From Oceanospirillaceae bacterium (lineage in GTDB: Bacteria; Pseudomonadota; Gammaproteobacteria; Pseudomonadales; Balneatricaceae): 64,000 bases of DNA. Shown here piece by piece: positions 46,029 through 57,985 of this stretch. The DNA lies in assembly GCA_013373085.1 (NCBI GenBank), contig JABXIM010000051.1, positions 1 through 64,000 of the forward strand, in the 5' to 3' direction. The notes under the pieces are model-generated. The model made no database searches. It was not told the origin of the DNA and saw only the letters and a list, made by a program, of their open reading frames with translations. The translations under genes were made by a program, and so were the position numbers. Positions within the stretch are counted from its first letter, which is position 1. Every line of letters begins with the position of its first letter.

Positions 46029-46725
46029 GCTGACGTTGCCGCCAAACGTGCACCTTGAGCGTTTCGACGACGCCGACAGCCTGTGCGACGCCCTTGCCGG
46101 CCACATCGCCGAACGCATCGGCGCCGCGGTGTCCGAACGCGATACCGCCGCGCTGGCGCTGTCCGGCGGCCGCACGCCGCTGCCCCTGTTCGAACGCCTG
46201 CGCCGTGAAGCCCTGCCCTGGGATCACGTGCAGATTACCCTGGCCGACGACCGCTGGGTCGCGACCGACTCGCCGGACAGCAACGAGGGCCTGGTGCGGG
46301 AGCACCTGCTGCAGGACAACGCAGCCGCTTCCCGCTTCATCGCCCTGTGGCAGCCTGACAGCAGCGCCCGCAGTGCCGAAATGGACTGCAACCGCCGCCT
46401 CGCCGTACTGCCGGAACTGCTCGACATCGTGATACTGGGCATGGGTAACGACGGCCACACGGCATCGCTGTTCCCCTGCTCGAACGACCTCGGACGCGCC
46501 CTGACCACGGCCCAACCCTGCTGTGCCGTAACGCCGACCAGTGCGCCACATGACCGCATGACACTGAGCGCGCGACGCCTGCTGGCCAGCCGCGAACGCA
46601 TTCTGCATCTCAAGGGCGAGGACAAGCTGGAGACCCTTCAGCGCGCCCTGTCCGGAGAGGATGTCAGCGAAATGCCGATTCGCCTCTTCCTGCAACAGCC
46701 ATTGACGATTTACTGGAGCCCCTGA
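46015..46725 (+). CDS. pgl: 6-phosphogluconolactonase
   Basis: A 236-aa enzyme of the glucosamine/galactosamine-6-phosphate isomerase fold that hydrolyses 6-phosphogluconolactone. [33 protein letters not shown] and [16 protein letters not shown] are the family signatures. Start ATG at 46015 follows GGGAGGA inside the zwf end, so translation is coupled to zwf. Confidence 0.94.
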
Positions 46726-46787
46726 GGCTGCCGGCCCGAAACTTAACCGACCCGGCACGCAAACGCCGCCCAGACCAGGATACTGTT

Positions 46788-47447
46788 ATGACTTTGAAGA
46801 CTCTGCCCGAGACTACAACCGCCCAGATCGACGCACTCTGCGCCCTGGCGCCGGTAATTCCGGTACTCACCTTCAACTCCGCCGCCGAAGCGTTGCCGAT
46901 CGCCGAAGCACTGGTCGAGGGAGGCCTGCCGGTACTCGAAGTGACGTTGCGCACCGAGGCTGCGCTCGAGGCGATCCAGCTGCTCGCCGACAAACTGCCG
47001 GAAGCCCGCATCGGCGCCGGCACCATTGCCAACCCGGCCCAGTACCAGGCCGCATGCGAAGCGGGCGCAAGCTTTATCGTCACCCCGGGCTCCACCCGCG
47101 AGCTGCTCGAAACCGGCATCGAAAGCCCCATTCCGCTGCTCCCGGGCATCCAGACCATCTCGGAAATGATGGAAGGCCTGCAGCGCGGCTATCGCCGTTT
47201 CAAGTTCTTCCCGGCCAGCGTCGCTGGCGGCCCGGCGGCACTGAAAGCCTATGGCGGCCCCTTCCCGGACGTCCGCTTTTGCCCCACCGGCGGCATTCGT
47301 CTGGAAACCGCAAGCGACTACCTGTCGCTCGGCAACGTAATGTGCGTCGGCGGCTCCTGGCTGACCCCCGCAGAACTCATCGCCCAGCAGAACTGGGCCG
47401 GCATCCGGGACATCGCCCGCGAGACCGTACAGCGCCTGCAAGACTGA
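46788..47447 (+). CDS. eda: KDPG/KHG aldolase
   Basis: A 219-aa class I aldolase that cleaves 2-keto-3-deoxy-6-phosphogluconate to pyruvate and glyceraldehyde 3-phosphate. VIPVLTFNSAAEALPIAEAL, LPVLEVTLRTEAALEAI (with the catalytic glutamate) and YRRFKFFPASVAGG (Schiff-base lysine) are present. Last gene of the zwf-pgl-eda operon, 62 bases after pgl, followed by a terminator. Confidence 0.95.
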   Translation: MTLKTLPETTTAQIDALCALAPVIPVLTFNSAAEALPIAEALVEGGLPVLEVTLRTEAALEAIQLLADKLPEARIGAGTIANPAQYQAACEAGASFIVTPGSTRELLETGIESPIPLLPGIQTISEMMEGLQRGYRRFKFFPASVAGGPAALKAYGGPFPDVRFCPTGGIRLETASDYLSLGNVMCVGGSWLTPAELIAQQNWAGIRDIARETVQRLQD

Positions 47448-47471
47448 CCATCCTCTGCCAATCACAGCCAC

Positions 47472-47500
47472 AGACGCCGCCGTTTGGCGGCGTCTCTATT
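47472..47500 (+). terminator. Intrinsic terminator of zwf-pgl-eda
   Basis: GACGCCGCC, loop GTTT, GGCGGCGTC, then TCTATTTATT. It begins 26 bases after the eda stop. The repeat copy B starts directly after it. Confidence 0.88.
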
Positions 47501-47657
47501 TATTAACCCGGCGGGTTAATAGGTGAAACAGGGATGTTTCACCATTGGCCGCAGGCCAATGCGAACGCCACAGAAACCAGCATGTCCGCGCACCTGCGCC
47601 CGTTTCTGTGGCGTGACGTACAAATAGGTAGGGAACCTATTTGTACGCCAGGTTAAT
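47501..47657 (-). repeat. Five-hairpin dispersed repeat, copy B (inverted)
   Basis: Reverse complement of copy A at 15582-15742, in the same order. Its stems are CGTACAAATAGGT/ACCTATTTGTACG, CGCCACAGAAAC/GTTTCTGTGGCG (perfect), ATTGGCC/GGCCAAT, GTGAAACA/TGTTTCAC and TTAACCC/GGGTTAA. Differences from copy A in stems 1 and 4 are paired changes that keep the helix. Confidence 0.9.
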
Positions 47658-47850
47658 AGCACCACTTTCCGCCGCAACGGGCAATGGCGGGTGTTTATCC
47701 CTCTCCAGATCGTCTATGCTAGCCCGAAACGCCGAGCGCTCCAGAGTGAGAACGGGGCCCGCGCCAACGCTAGATTGCTGTACTGTCCGGCCGAAGGAAT
47801 CGACCGGAAGGTAATCTTTAAGTAACGTGGAAACAGGAAGTAACCACGCC

Positions 47851-48852
47851 ATGAAGACCGCGCCACTGTCCCGGCCCGCCATGCTGTTGCTCGCCATCAG
47901 CCTGACGGTACTCGGTATTGCTTACGTGCTGCTCAGGCAACCTTCCACACCGCTCGCCAAGCTGAGCATTGCCGTTTCCCGCACACCGCTTTCCACCCCC
48001 ATCTACGTCGCCGCCGCCAAGGGCTTTTTCCGGCAACAGGGGCTCGACGTCGCACTGGACGAGATAATCGGCGGCAACCGCGCCTTCGACCGCATGATCG
48101 AGGGCCATGCGGACCTCGCTACCAGTTCCGACTCCGTGGTCATATTCCGCAGTTTCCAGCGCCGCGATTTTGTGGTGCTGGCCTCTTTCGTCACCTCCGA
48201 CAACGACGTCAAACTGCTCGCCAGCGCCGACGGTCCTCTGCGGGACGCGGACGACCTCGCGAACAGCCGCATCGCGGTCACCCCCCAATCCGCCAGTGAG
48301 CATTTTCTGCACAACGTCGCCCTGATGCACGGCATCGGCAGCGAGACCATCGACACCCTCGACGTCAATCCGGAAGACATGGACGCCGGACTGCTGGAGA
48401 ACAATATCCAGGCACTGTCCACCTGGGAACCCTATGGCTATACCATCGCTCGGGAACTGGGCGAAAAAGCCGTGGTACTCCCGACCCGAGGCCTGCACAG
48501 CACCAGCTTCAACCTGATCGCGACCGAGGCCACACTGCAGGGTAAGCGGGAATTTCTGGTGGCCGCAATGCGCGCCATCGACCAGGCGATCGACTTCATG
48601 CATCAGAACCCGAAACAGGCCCAGGCGATCATCCGCCAGCAACTCGATCTCGAGACCGGCTTCGTCGACTGGGTCTGGCCTGACTACAACTTCCGCCTCG
48701 GGCTGCCCAGCTCACTGCTGATTTCGCTCGACAGCGGCGCCCGCTGGGCCCTCAACAACGGCCATGTCGAGCCGCAACCGCTGCCGGATTTCCGCGAGCT
48801 GCTCGATGGCTCGCTGTTGCAGCAGGTCATTCCGGCCGTCGGTCAGCGGTGA
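47851..48852 (+). CDS. Membrane-anchored NMT1/SsuA-type solute-binding protein
   Basis: A 333-aa protein from the ATG at 47851 (MKTAPLSRPAMLLLAISLT) with AGGAAG upstream; the track's GTG start is less likely. A single N-terminal hydrophobic segment without a clear cleavage site suggests an anchored periplasmic protein. The core LSIAVSRTPLSTPIYVAAAK followed by GFFRQQGLDVALDE is the ABC-type NMT1/SsuA-like binding fold. No permease or ATPase is adjacent; the next gene, 7 bases on, is a GGDEF-EAL protein. It is probably the ligand sensor of that protein rather than part of a transporter (inference). Confidence 0.8.
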   Translation: MKTAPLSRPAMLLLAISLTVLGIAYVLLRQPSTPLAKLSIAVSRTPLSTPIYVAAAKGFFRQQGLDVALDEIIGGNRAFDRMIEGHADLATSSDSVVIFRSFQRRDFVVLASFVTSDNDVKLLASADGPLRDADDLANSRIAVTPQSASEHFLHNVALMHGIGSETIDTLDVNPEDMDAGLLENNIQALSTWEPYGYTIARELGEKAVVLPTRGLHSTSFNLIATEATLQGKREFLVAAMRAIDQAIDFMHQNPKQAQAIIRQQLDLETGFVDWVWPDYNFRLGLPSSLLISLDSGARWALNNGHVEPQPLPDFRELLDGSLLQQVIPAVGQR

Positions 48853-48859
48853 GGCCAGG

Positions 48860-51706
48860 ATGAAAGTAGGGACACGACTGCTGTTGCTGGCATCCTTTGC
48901 CGCCACGGTCGCGCTATCGGGATGGGCGGTCAACCAGTGGAGCGCAGCTCAAACCGAACGCGCCATGCAGCAGCTGCAATATGCCAACGCCGTGCAACGC
49001 GGGGTTACACGCCTCAATACCCGATTCGGGCTTTATCTGTCGCTGCACGATGCACGCTCCCTCGAGGAGTGGCTTCGGGCGCGGGAGCAACTGCCTGCGA
49101 TACTGGCGCAAAGGCCCGAAAGCCACTCGCGCTACGTCAACAGCATCAGCTACCAGAGCAACAGCCTGGCCCAGCTGTCGACGCTGATCGGTCGCGAAGC
49201 GCACGATAGCCCCGGCCAGATCCAGCTCACTTACAGAATCTACGCCACTCTCCAGGGAATGACCGACGACGCCCTGCGCCTGGCGTCGGCGGCCGAGCAG
49301 CGTATCCGCGATAACAGCGAGCGGAACCGGCTGATCTCGCAAGGGCTGATGTTCGCCATGGCGCTGGCACTGTCGCTGATCGCATTCCCGCTCGCCCATG
49401 GGCTCAAGCGCCGCCTGGACGAGATGCGCCGGCAGATGCAGCGCGTAACCGCCGGCAACCTCTGGCTATCGCTGGCTGATCGCCACAACGACGAACTCGG
49501 CGAACTGGCGCGCGGATTCGACACCATGCTGAACCGCCTTCGTAACAGCACCTTCTCGATCGATCAGCTGAATGACGAAATCGGACGCCAGACGGCGGCG
49601 TTGAAAGAGCAGCAGGAATACCTGCAGACGCTGATCGAGGCGGAACCCGCCTGCGTTCTCACCCTGGACCGTGCCGGCTGCATCCTCAGCCTCAACAATG
49701 CCGGCGCCCGCATGCTGATGACAGTCAGCGACAGCGCCCTCGGCCTCAACTTCAACGAACGCTTCGTCGCCCGCCACGACCGCGAAGGCTTCTCCGCACT
49801 GCTCCAAAGCGCCTTCGACGGCCGCGGCGGCACCCTGCAGTACCGCCTTTACCGCCCCTATGCGCGGAAGGACACCTGGCTTCAGACCTACGCGGTCCCG
49901 TTTTACGACCGGCTTGGCAACGTGCAGTGCATCATCACCGTATCCCACGACGTCAGCAGCCGGGTCCGCGAAGAGCAGCAGGTGCGCGAGGCTCATGCCT
50001 TCCTGCAGGACGTCGTCGACAGCGTGCAGGATGCCATCGTGGTGCGCGACATCGACCGCAACGTCCGGCTGATGAACCGCGCCGCCCGTGACAGCGAGTT
50101 CAACCACCCCTGCAACCGGACGCTACCGCGCACTTCGCCCGAGGGCGACCGGTTGCCGGCGAGACGGATTCTGACGGGAGACGGCCGCACCGCCGAACTG
50201 CACACCTATATGGACCGGGACGGTGAATGGTGCCATATCGAACGCATCGAGACGCCGCTGAAACAGCCGGACGGCACCCTCAGCGGCGTCATCGAGCTGT
50301 TCCGCGACATTACCGAAAACACCCGCCTGCTGCACGAACTGCATGAAGAACAGGCGCGCCTGAAGCAACTGGCCCACCATGACCTGCTGACAGGGCTGCC
50401 GAACCGCACCCTGTTTCTCGACAGGCTCGAGCAAACCATGCTGCGCGCCAACCGCGAGAAGCAACATTTCGCGCTGCTGTTCATCGACCTGGATCGTTTC
50501 AAGGAGATCAACGACAGCCTTGGCCACCAGGCAGGAGACGCCGTGCTGCGCATGGCGGCGCAGCGGCTGAGCAAGACTATTCGCGCCAGCGACACCCTGG
50601 CGCGCCTCGGCGGCGACGAGTTCACGGTCATCATGTCGCCGCTACCGCACACCGACGATGCCGCGGTGCTGGCCCAGAAACTGATCAAATGCATCGAGCC
50701 GCCCTACCCGATCGACAATCATCGGCTGTTTGTCACGACCAGCATCGGTATCAGCACCTATCCGCATGACGGCATCACCACCGAATCGCTGATCAGTGCC
50801 GCCGATGCCGCCATGTACAAGGCCAAGGATGACGGCAAGAACATCTATCGTTACTACTCGAAACAGCTCACCCGGCGCGCGATGGAGCAGGTTTCGCTCG
50901 CCTCCGAACTGCACAGGGCACTGACGCGGGACGAATTCCGAATCCACTACCAGCCCCAGTACGATCTGCAGACGCTGGCGCCGATCGGCATGGAGGCGCT
51001 GGTGCGCTGGCAGCATCCGCAGCAGGGCCTGCTGCTGCCCGGACGTTTTCTGACGATAGCCGAAGGATCCGGCCTGATACTGCGCATTGGCAACCTGGTG
51101 ATAGACAAGGTCATGCAGCAGACACGCCAGTGGCGCCAACAGGGGCTCGCGCCCGGCGTCGTCGGGATCAATCTGTCGGGCCGGCAGATCGAATGCGAGC
51201 AACAGCTGGAGTGGCTGGAGGAGCGGCTCGAACGGCACAGCTGCCGACCCGAGTGGTTCGAGCTGGAGGTGACCGAAGACTTCCTGATGCAGAATCCGGA
51301 GCGGGCGATTGCGATGCTCCATCGCCTGCGCGAAATGGGGTTCGAACTGGCCATCGACGACTTCGGCACCGGGTTCTCGTCGCTGTCCTACCTCAAGCAG
51401 CTGCCGCTGACACGACTCAAGATCGACCGCGCCTTCGTGCAGGATCTGCCCGGAAACACCGACGATCAGGCGATATCCCGCGCCATCATCACGTTGGGAC
51501 AAAACCTGCGACTTAAAGTGATCGCAGAAGGCGTGGAAACACAGACGCAGGCCGAGTTCCTGCGAAACGCCGGCTGTGACGAGGTGCAGGGCTTCCTGTT
51601 CAGCAAGCCACGGCCAGTGGCAGCCATCACCGCAGAGCTGGAACAGCAACGACGCCCGTTGCGGCAACTCCCCAGCATTCCGACAGAAAGCGATAAAACG
51701 CCCTGA
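48860..51706 (+). CDS. Membrane GGDEF-EAL protein with HAMP and PAS domains
   Basis: A 948-aa c-di-GMP enzyme from the ATG at 48860. Layout: N-terminal membrane helix (LLLLASFAATVALSGWAV), periplasmic helical domain of ~140 residues, second helix (GLMFAMALALSLIAFPLAHG), HAMP, two PAS domains (about 260-380 and 395-500), GGDEF with intact ARLGGDEFTVI, and EAL with intact GMEALVRWQHP, LEVTEDFLM and AIDDFGTGFSSLSYLKQLP. Both active sites look complete, so it may both make and degrade c-di-GMP. Coupled to the solute-binding protein upstream. Confidence 0.92.
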   Translation: MKVGTRLLLLASFAATVALSGWAVNQWSAAQTERAMQQLQYANAVQRGVTRLNTRFGLYLSLHDARSLEEWLRAREQLPAILAQRPESHSRYVNSISYQSNSLAQLSTLIGREAHDSPGQIQLTYRIYATLQGMTDDALRLASAAEQRIRDNSERNRLISQGLMFAMALALSLIAFPLAHGLKRRLDEMRRQMQRVTAGNLWLSLADRHNDELGELARGFDTMLNRLRNSTFSIDQLNDEIGRQTAALKEQQEYLQTLIEAEPACVLTLDRAGCILSLNNAGARMLMTVSDSALGLNFNERFVARHDREGFSALLQSAFDGRGGTLQYRLYRPYARKDTWLQTYAVPFYDRLGNVQCIITVSHDVSSRVREEQQVREAHAFLQDVVDSVQDAIVVRDIDRNVRLMNRAARDSEFNHPCNRTLPRTSPEGDRLPARRILTGDGRTAELHTYMDRDGEWCHIERIETPLKQPDGTLSGVIELFRDITENTRLLHELHEEQARLKQLAHHDLLTGLPNRTLFLDRLEQTMLRANREKQHFALLFIDLDRFKEINDSLGHQAGDAVLRMAAQRLSKTIRASDTLARLGGDEFTVIMSPLPHTDDAAVLAQKLIKCIEPPYPIDNHRLFVTTSIGISTYPHDGITTESLISAADAAMYKAKDDGKNIYRYYSKQLTRRAMEQVSLASELHRALTRDEFRIHYQPQYDLQTLAPIGMEALVRWQHPQQGLLLPGRFLTIAEGSGLILRIGNLVIDKVMQQTRQWRQQGLAPGVVGINLSGRQIECEQQLEWLEERLERHSCRPEWFELEVTEDFLMQNPERAIAMLHRLREMGFELAIDDFGTGFSSLSYLKQLPLTRLKIDRAFVQDLPGNTDDQAISRAIITLGQNLRLKVIAEGVETQTQAEFLRNAGCDEVQGFLFSKPRPVAAITAELEQQRRPLRQLPSIPTESDKTP

Positions 51707-51744
51707 GCGCCCGCTAGCGGTCCTTCCCAGAACCCGCGCAGCGG

Positions 51745-51778
51745 CAAAGAAAAAGCCCGGCAAATCGAAACCGGGCAT
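51745..51778 (-). terminator. Intrinsic terminator of the PfkB kinase gene
   Basis: On the minus strand GCCCGG, loop TTTCGATTTG, CCGGGC, then TTTTTCTTTG. It lies about 50 bases after the kinase stop, between convergent genes, and may also serve the GGDEF-EAL gene. Confidence 0.8.
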
Positions 51779-51824
51779 TCTGAATAGAGGACCAGGCGCT
51801 TAAGCTCGCGCGCCCGCAACGGGA

Positions 51825-52775
51825 TCAGCCTTCGAGTTCGGCCGCCATCGGCAGCGCCTCGAAGGCACCGTAGCGGGATACCGTCAGGGCGCCACAGCGG
51901 CTGGCGAAAACGAGCCCGCCCTCAACCCGCTTGCGGTCCTCGAGCCAGCTGGCAAGCGACGCCCGCCCCGGAACCTCGATCGCCAGCCGGTGCAGAAGAC
52001 CGGCGACAAAGGAATCCCCGGCCGCGGTGCTGTCGACCACCTTCGCCTGCGGCGGCGCCAGACGCATCGAAGCGCCGGCCCAGTGTGCCTCCAGCGGTTC
52101 GCCGCCATCGGTAACCAGCAGCAACTGAACACCGGCTTCCAGCAGCCGTGCAGGCAGGCTTTCATCCCGACCGTAGAGCGCCTCAAGCTCCTCGCGACTG
52201 ATCTTGACCAGATCCGATGCCGCCATTGCCGACCAGATCGGCTCCCGCGCATCCTCACCCTCGGGCCAGAGATTATGGCGATAGTTAACGTCGAAGCTCA
52301 CCATGCAGCCGGCTTGCCGGGCACGCGCCATCAGTGCCAGGTGCGCCTCGCGGATACCGGGCTCGGTCAGGGTATTGGAACAGCAATGGAAGATCGCCGC
52401 GTCCTCCAGAAAAGCTTCCGGGCACTGCTCTGCCCGGTACAGCAGGTCCGCACTGCGATCACGATAGAAGGCGAAACTGCGCTCCCCCTCGGCATCGAGG
52501 CTGACGAACGCCAGCGCCGTATGCGCCTCACGGGTCTGCACCATCTGCGAAGTATCGACGCCAAACCCCACCATGGTCTCGACCAGACTGTCGCCGAACA
52601 TGTCCTGGCCGACCTGGCCCAGGAAGGAGACCTTACCACCAAGCTTGGCGATGCCGACCGCAACATTGGCCGGCGCCCCGCCCGGGTGCGCGATAAAGTT
52701 GACCGGGCCGGAAGCCTGCGGCCGCGCCAGCATATCGATCAGGGCCTCACCGAAGGCGATCACTTTAGCGGACAT
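51825..52775 (-). CDS. PfkB-family sugar kinase, probable fructokinase
   Basis: A 316-aa ribokinase-superfamily enzyme. The N-terminal FGEALIDMLARPQ and HPGGAPANVAVGIAKLGG, and the anion hole with catalytic base STAAGDSFVAGLLHR (AAGD variant of GAGD common in fructokinases), are intact. It would phosphorylate fructose to fructose 6-phosphate. Divergent from the two-component system and frcBCA-type importer, which fits a fructose module; other ketoses cannot be excluded. Confidence 0.85.
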   Translation of the reverse strand: MSAKVIAFGEALIDMLARPQASGPVNFIAHPGGAPANVAVGIAKLGGKVSFLGQVGQDMFGDSLVETMVGFGVDTSQMVQTREAHTALAFVSLDAEGERSFAFYRDRSADLLYRAEQCPEAFLEDAAIFHCCSNTLTEPGIREAHLALMARARQAGCMVSFDVNYRHNLWPEGEDAREPIWSAMAASDLVKISREELEALYGRDESLPARLLEAGVQLLLVTDGGEPLEAHWAGASMRLAPPQAKVVDSTAAGDSFVAGLLHRLAIEVPGRASLASWLEDRKRVEGGLVFASRCGALTVSRYGAFEALPMAAELEG

Positions 52776-53155
52776 GATGGAATTCCTCCTGGCTCAACCG
52801 GCCAGCGCCGGAATTGTATGGAAAGGGCTCGGCCGAAAACCGGAAGGTAGTCGGGAAACAGCAACTATAAGCAACGCACATGACGCAACCTTCGCATGAT
52901 TATTATAGGTTAATTGCCCGATAATAACGCCTACAATTAACTCGATAAAGGCTAATTTAAGTAAATTTACATAAATACTAATAGCAAACAAAGCCGATTC
53001 CCTGTTACCCGGCGCCCTGGACGGATGAAAACCCGGCGGGACCGGGAAGGTATGGGATTATAGGTGTAACATTTGCAATAGCCATTTCAACTGGCTGTGA
53101 TATCACACTAGACCATCCGCCGCGTTACTGGCGCCAACACTGCTCAAAGGACAAG
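52776..53155. promoter_or_regulatory. Divergent promoter region of kinase and two-component genes
   Basis: 380 bases, AT-rich in the middle. A perfect 12-bp palindrome TGTGATATCACA at 53096-53107 lies 49 bases before the response regulator, and AGTAAATTTACATAAAT occurs near 52,960. These are candidate operators; no regulator is assigned. Confidence 0.5.
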
Positions 53156-53883
53156 ATGACAGAGACCAGACGCCCCAAAATTCTGATCGTCGATGACGAA
53201 CCCGACATGCGCGAGCTGCTGCAGGACCTGCTCGATGACAACGGCTTCGAGGCCCTGGCCGTCGCCGACGGTGATGCCATGCAGAAAGCCCTGGCCGAAG
53301 ATGCTTATTCGCTGGTCATTCTCGACCTGCGCCTGCGCGGCGAGGACGGACTGCAACTGGCCAAGATGCTGCGAGCCGAATCGTCGATTCCGATCATGAT
53401 GCTGACCGGCAAGGGCGACGAGACCGATCGTATCCTCGGCCTGGAGCTGGCGGCCGACGACTTCCTGATGAAGCCGTTCAACGTCCGTGAACTGCTGGCA
53501 CGCGTGCGCGCCCTGCTGCGCCGATCCTCCTCCGGTGCGCCCCGTGCCGAAGACCGTCACAGTCATCACCGACTGGCGTTCGGGGACTGGGTGCTCGACC
53601 TGACCGCGCGCCAGCTGAGCCGCAGCGATGGCACTCCGGTGGAGCTGACCTTCGGCGAATTCAACCTGCTCGAGGCACTGGTGCAGTCGCCGAACCGCGT
53701 ACTCAGCCGCGACCAGCTGCTGGACATGACACGCAGCGACAACAGCGAGGTCTTCGACCGTACCATCGATGTACTGATCCTGCGCCTGCGCCGCAAGCTC
53801 GAACCCAACCCCCGGCAACCGCGCTATATCCGTACCGAACGCGGCCTCGGCTATTGCTTCTACGCCCAGGTCAGCCGCCTCTG

Positions 53884-53884
<1 letters not shown>
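53156..53884 (+). CDS. OmpR-family response regulator
   Basis: A 242-aa regulator. Receiver: IVDDEPDMRELLQDLL, phospho-acceptor LVILDLRLRGEDGLQ, MKPFNVRELLARVRALLRR. Winged helix: LTFGEFNLLEALVQSPNRVLS-type sequence and RTIDVLILRLRRKLEP. It overlaps the following hybrid kinase by one base (TGATG), so the pair is translationally coupled. Placed between the kinase and the frcBCA-type importer, it probably controls them in response to sugar. Confidence 0.89.
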
Positions 53885-56361
<2,477 letters not shown>

Positions 56362-56416
56362 TTGGCGCATTTCCCGCCATCCGCGGCGCGTTATTCCCGA
56401 AAGCACCAAAAAGCCA

Positions 56417-56685
56417 AGGAACCTGCGAACAAGTCCCATTTGGTCTCTGCGGGCCCTGAAGCGTGCAGCTGAAAGGCGCAGTGCGCAGGGAATTGCCGTA
56501 GTCCTTTTCAAGCACTGCAACACATCAGATGCATGCTTCAGGGCCCGCCCTTAGGGGCTTGCCGCGCGAACCGGACTCTTTGTTGCCGTTTCTCGACAGG
56601 CCACCAGCATGCCTTCGAAACGGCGCCTCGATTTCGGTCCGCGCTGCAAGCCAGAGCCTCATTGGGACTTATTCGCAGGTTCCCT
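56417..56685. repeat. MITE-like element with 23-bp terminal inverted repeats
   Basis: Left end AAGGAACCTGCGAACAAGTC+CCA and right end TGGGACTTATTCGCAGGTTC+CCT match as inverted repeats at 21 of 23 bases. The interior has further inverted pieces (GGGCCCTGAAGC and GCTTCAGGGCCC). It encodes no protein. A partial relative is at 39513-39650. It lies directly between the hybrid kinase and frcB. Confidence 0.8.
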
Positions 56686-56801
56686 ATACTATTTCAATTG
56701 TTAACAGGCTCCATGGATTGAAAAAATTCGCCGTTAACACGACGGCGCTCCAATGCGTTTATCCGAAAAGCGCATCACAAAAAAAACAAACGGAGACAAC
56801 A

Positions 56802-57815
56802 ATGAAAAAGCAGCTCAGCGCACTGGCCCTGGCCATTAGCATCGCTTCCCCCTTCGCCGTCGCCGATGACAAGCCCATCATTGGCCTGATCACCAAAACC
56901 AACACCAATCCCTTCTTCGTCAAGATGAAGGAAGGCGCGGCCATGAAAGCCGAAGCCAGCGGCGCCGACCTACGCACGTTCGCCGGTAAATTCGACGGCG
57001 ACAACGAGTCCCAGGTACAGGCTATCGAAAACCTGATCGCAGCCGGCGCCAAGGGCATCCTGATCACCCCCAACGACTCCGCCGCTATCGTGCCGGCCGT
57101 CGATCGCGCCCGCGAAGCCGGTCTGCTGGTCATCGCCCTGGACACCCCGCTCTCCCCGGCAGAAGCCGCCGATGCCACCTTCGCCACCGACAACTTCAAG
57201 GCCGGCGAGCTGATCGGTGAATGGGCCCGACTGAAACTCGGCGGCGAGGCCGAAAACGCCAAGATCGCGATGCTGGACCTCAGCAGCAGCGAAATCAGCG
57301 TCGACGTGGCTCGCAACCAGGGCTTCCTCAAGGGTTTCGGCATTGACCTGAAGGATCCCAATGACATCGGCGATGAAGACGATCCCCGGATCGTTGGTAA
57401 CGACGTCACCGCCGGTTCCGAGGAGGGCGGCCGCCGCGCGATGGAGAACCTGCTGCAAAAGGATCCGGGCATCAATGTCGTCTACACCATCAACGAACCG
57501 GCCGCCGCCGGCGCCTACGAGGCGCTGAAGGCCGTCGGCAAGACCGACGCGATCATCGTTTCGGTGGACGGCGGCTGCCCGGGCGTCGACAACGTCAAGG
57601 CTGGCATCATCGGTGCCACCTCGATGCAGTTCCCGCTGCGCATGGCGTCCATGGGTGTCGATGCGATTCTCGAGTTCGCCAAGACAGGCACCCGTCCCGA
57701 AGCCAGCGAAGGCCTGGACTTCGTCAACACCGGTGTCGAACTGATTACCGATCAGCCTGTCGAGTCCCTGGAATCGAAGAGCTCCGCCGAAGGCCTCGAG
57801 CTCTGCTGGGGCTAA
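56802..57815 (+). CDS. frcB: Sugar ABC transporter substrate-binding protein, FrcB type
   Basis: A 337-aa periplasmic binding protein of the ribose/fructose class from the ATG at 56802 ([21 protein letters not shown]), with CGGAGA upstream. [21 protein letters not shown] and [19 protein letters not shown], and the cysteine in [15 protein letters not shown], fit FrcB-like proteins. First gene of an operon with FrcC- and FrcA-like genes. Fructose is inferred from family and the nearby fructokinase. Confidence 0.88.
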   Translation: MKKQLSALALAISIASPFAVADDKPIIGLITKTNTNPFFVKMKEGAAMKAEASGADLRTFAGKFDGDNESQVQAIENLIAAGAKGILITPNDSAAIVPAVDRAREAGLLVIALDTPLSPAEAADATFATDNFKAGELIGEWARLKLGGEAENAKIAMLDLSSSEISVDVARNQGFLKGFGIDLKDPNDIGDEDDPRIVGNDVTAGSEEGGRRAMENLLQKDPGINVVYTINEPAAAGAYEALKAVGKTDAIIVSVDGGCPGVDNVKAGIIGATSMQFPLRMASMGVDAILEFAKTGTRPEASEGLDFVNTGVELITDQPVESLESKSSAEGLELCWG

Positions 57816-57985
57816 AACCAGGGATCCACTGAACGCCGCCCTACACAACAGCATGGTGCTGGCAGATTGCGGTAACAGCCGCAATCTTAGCCAGCCCCGC
57901 CAGCGTTTCAGTACCCGTTCAAAGACGACCCGCCGGGCGTAACAGCGCCCGGTTCCCGGTGACAATAAGAACAAGGGATACCGTT

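Noticed and set aside
50642-51778. 378-aa minus-strand ORF
   Set aside because: Antisense to the GGDEF-EAL gene.
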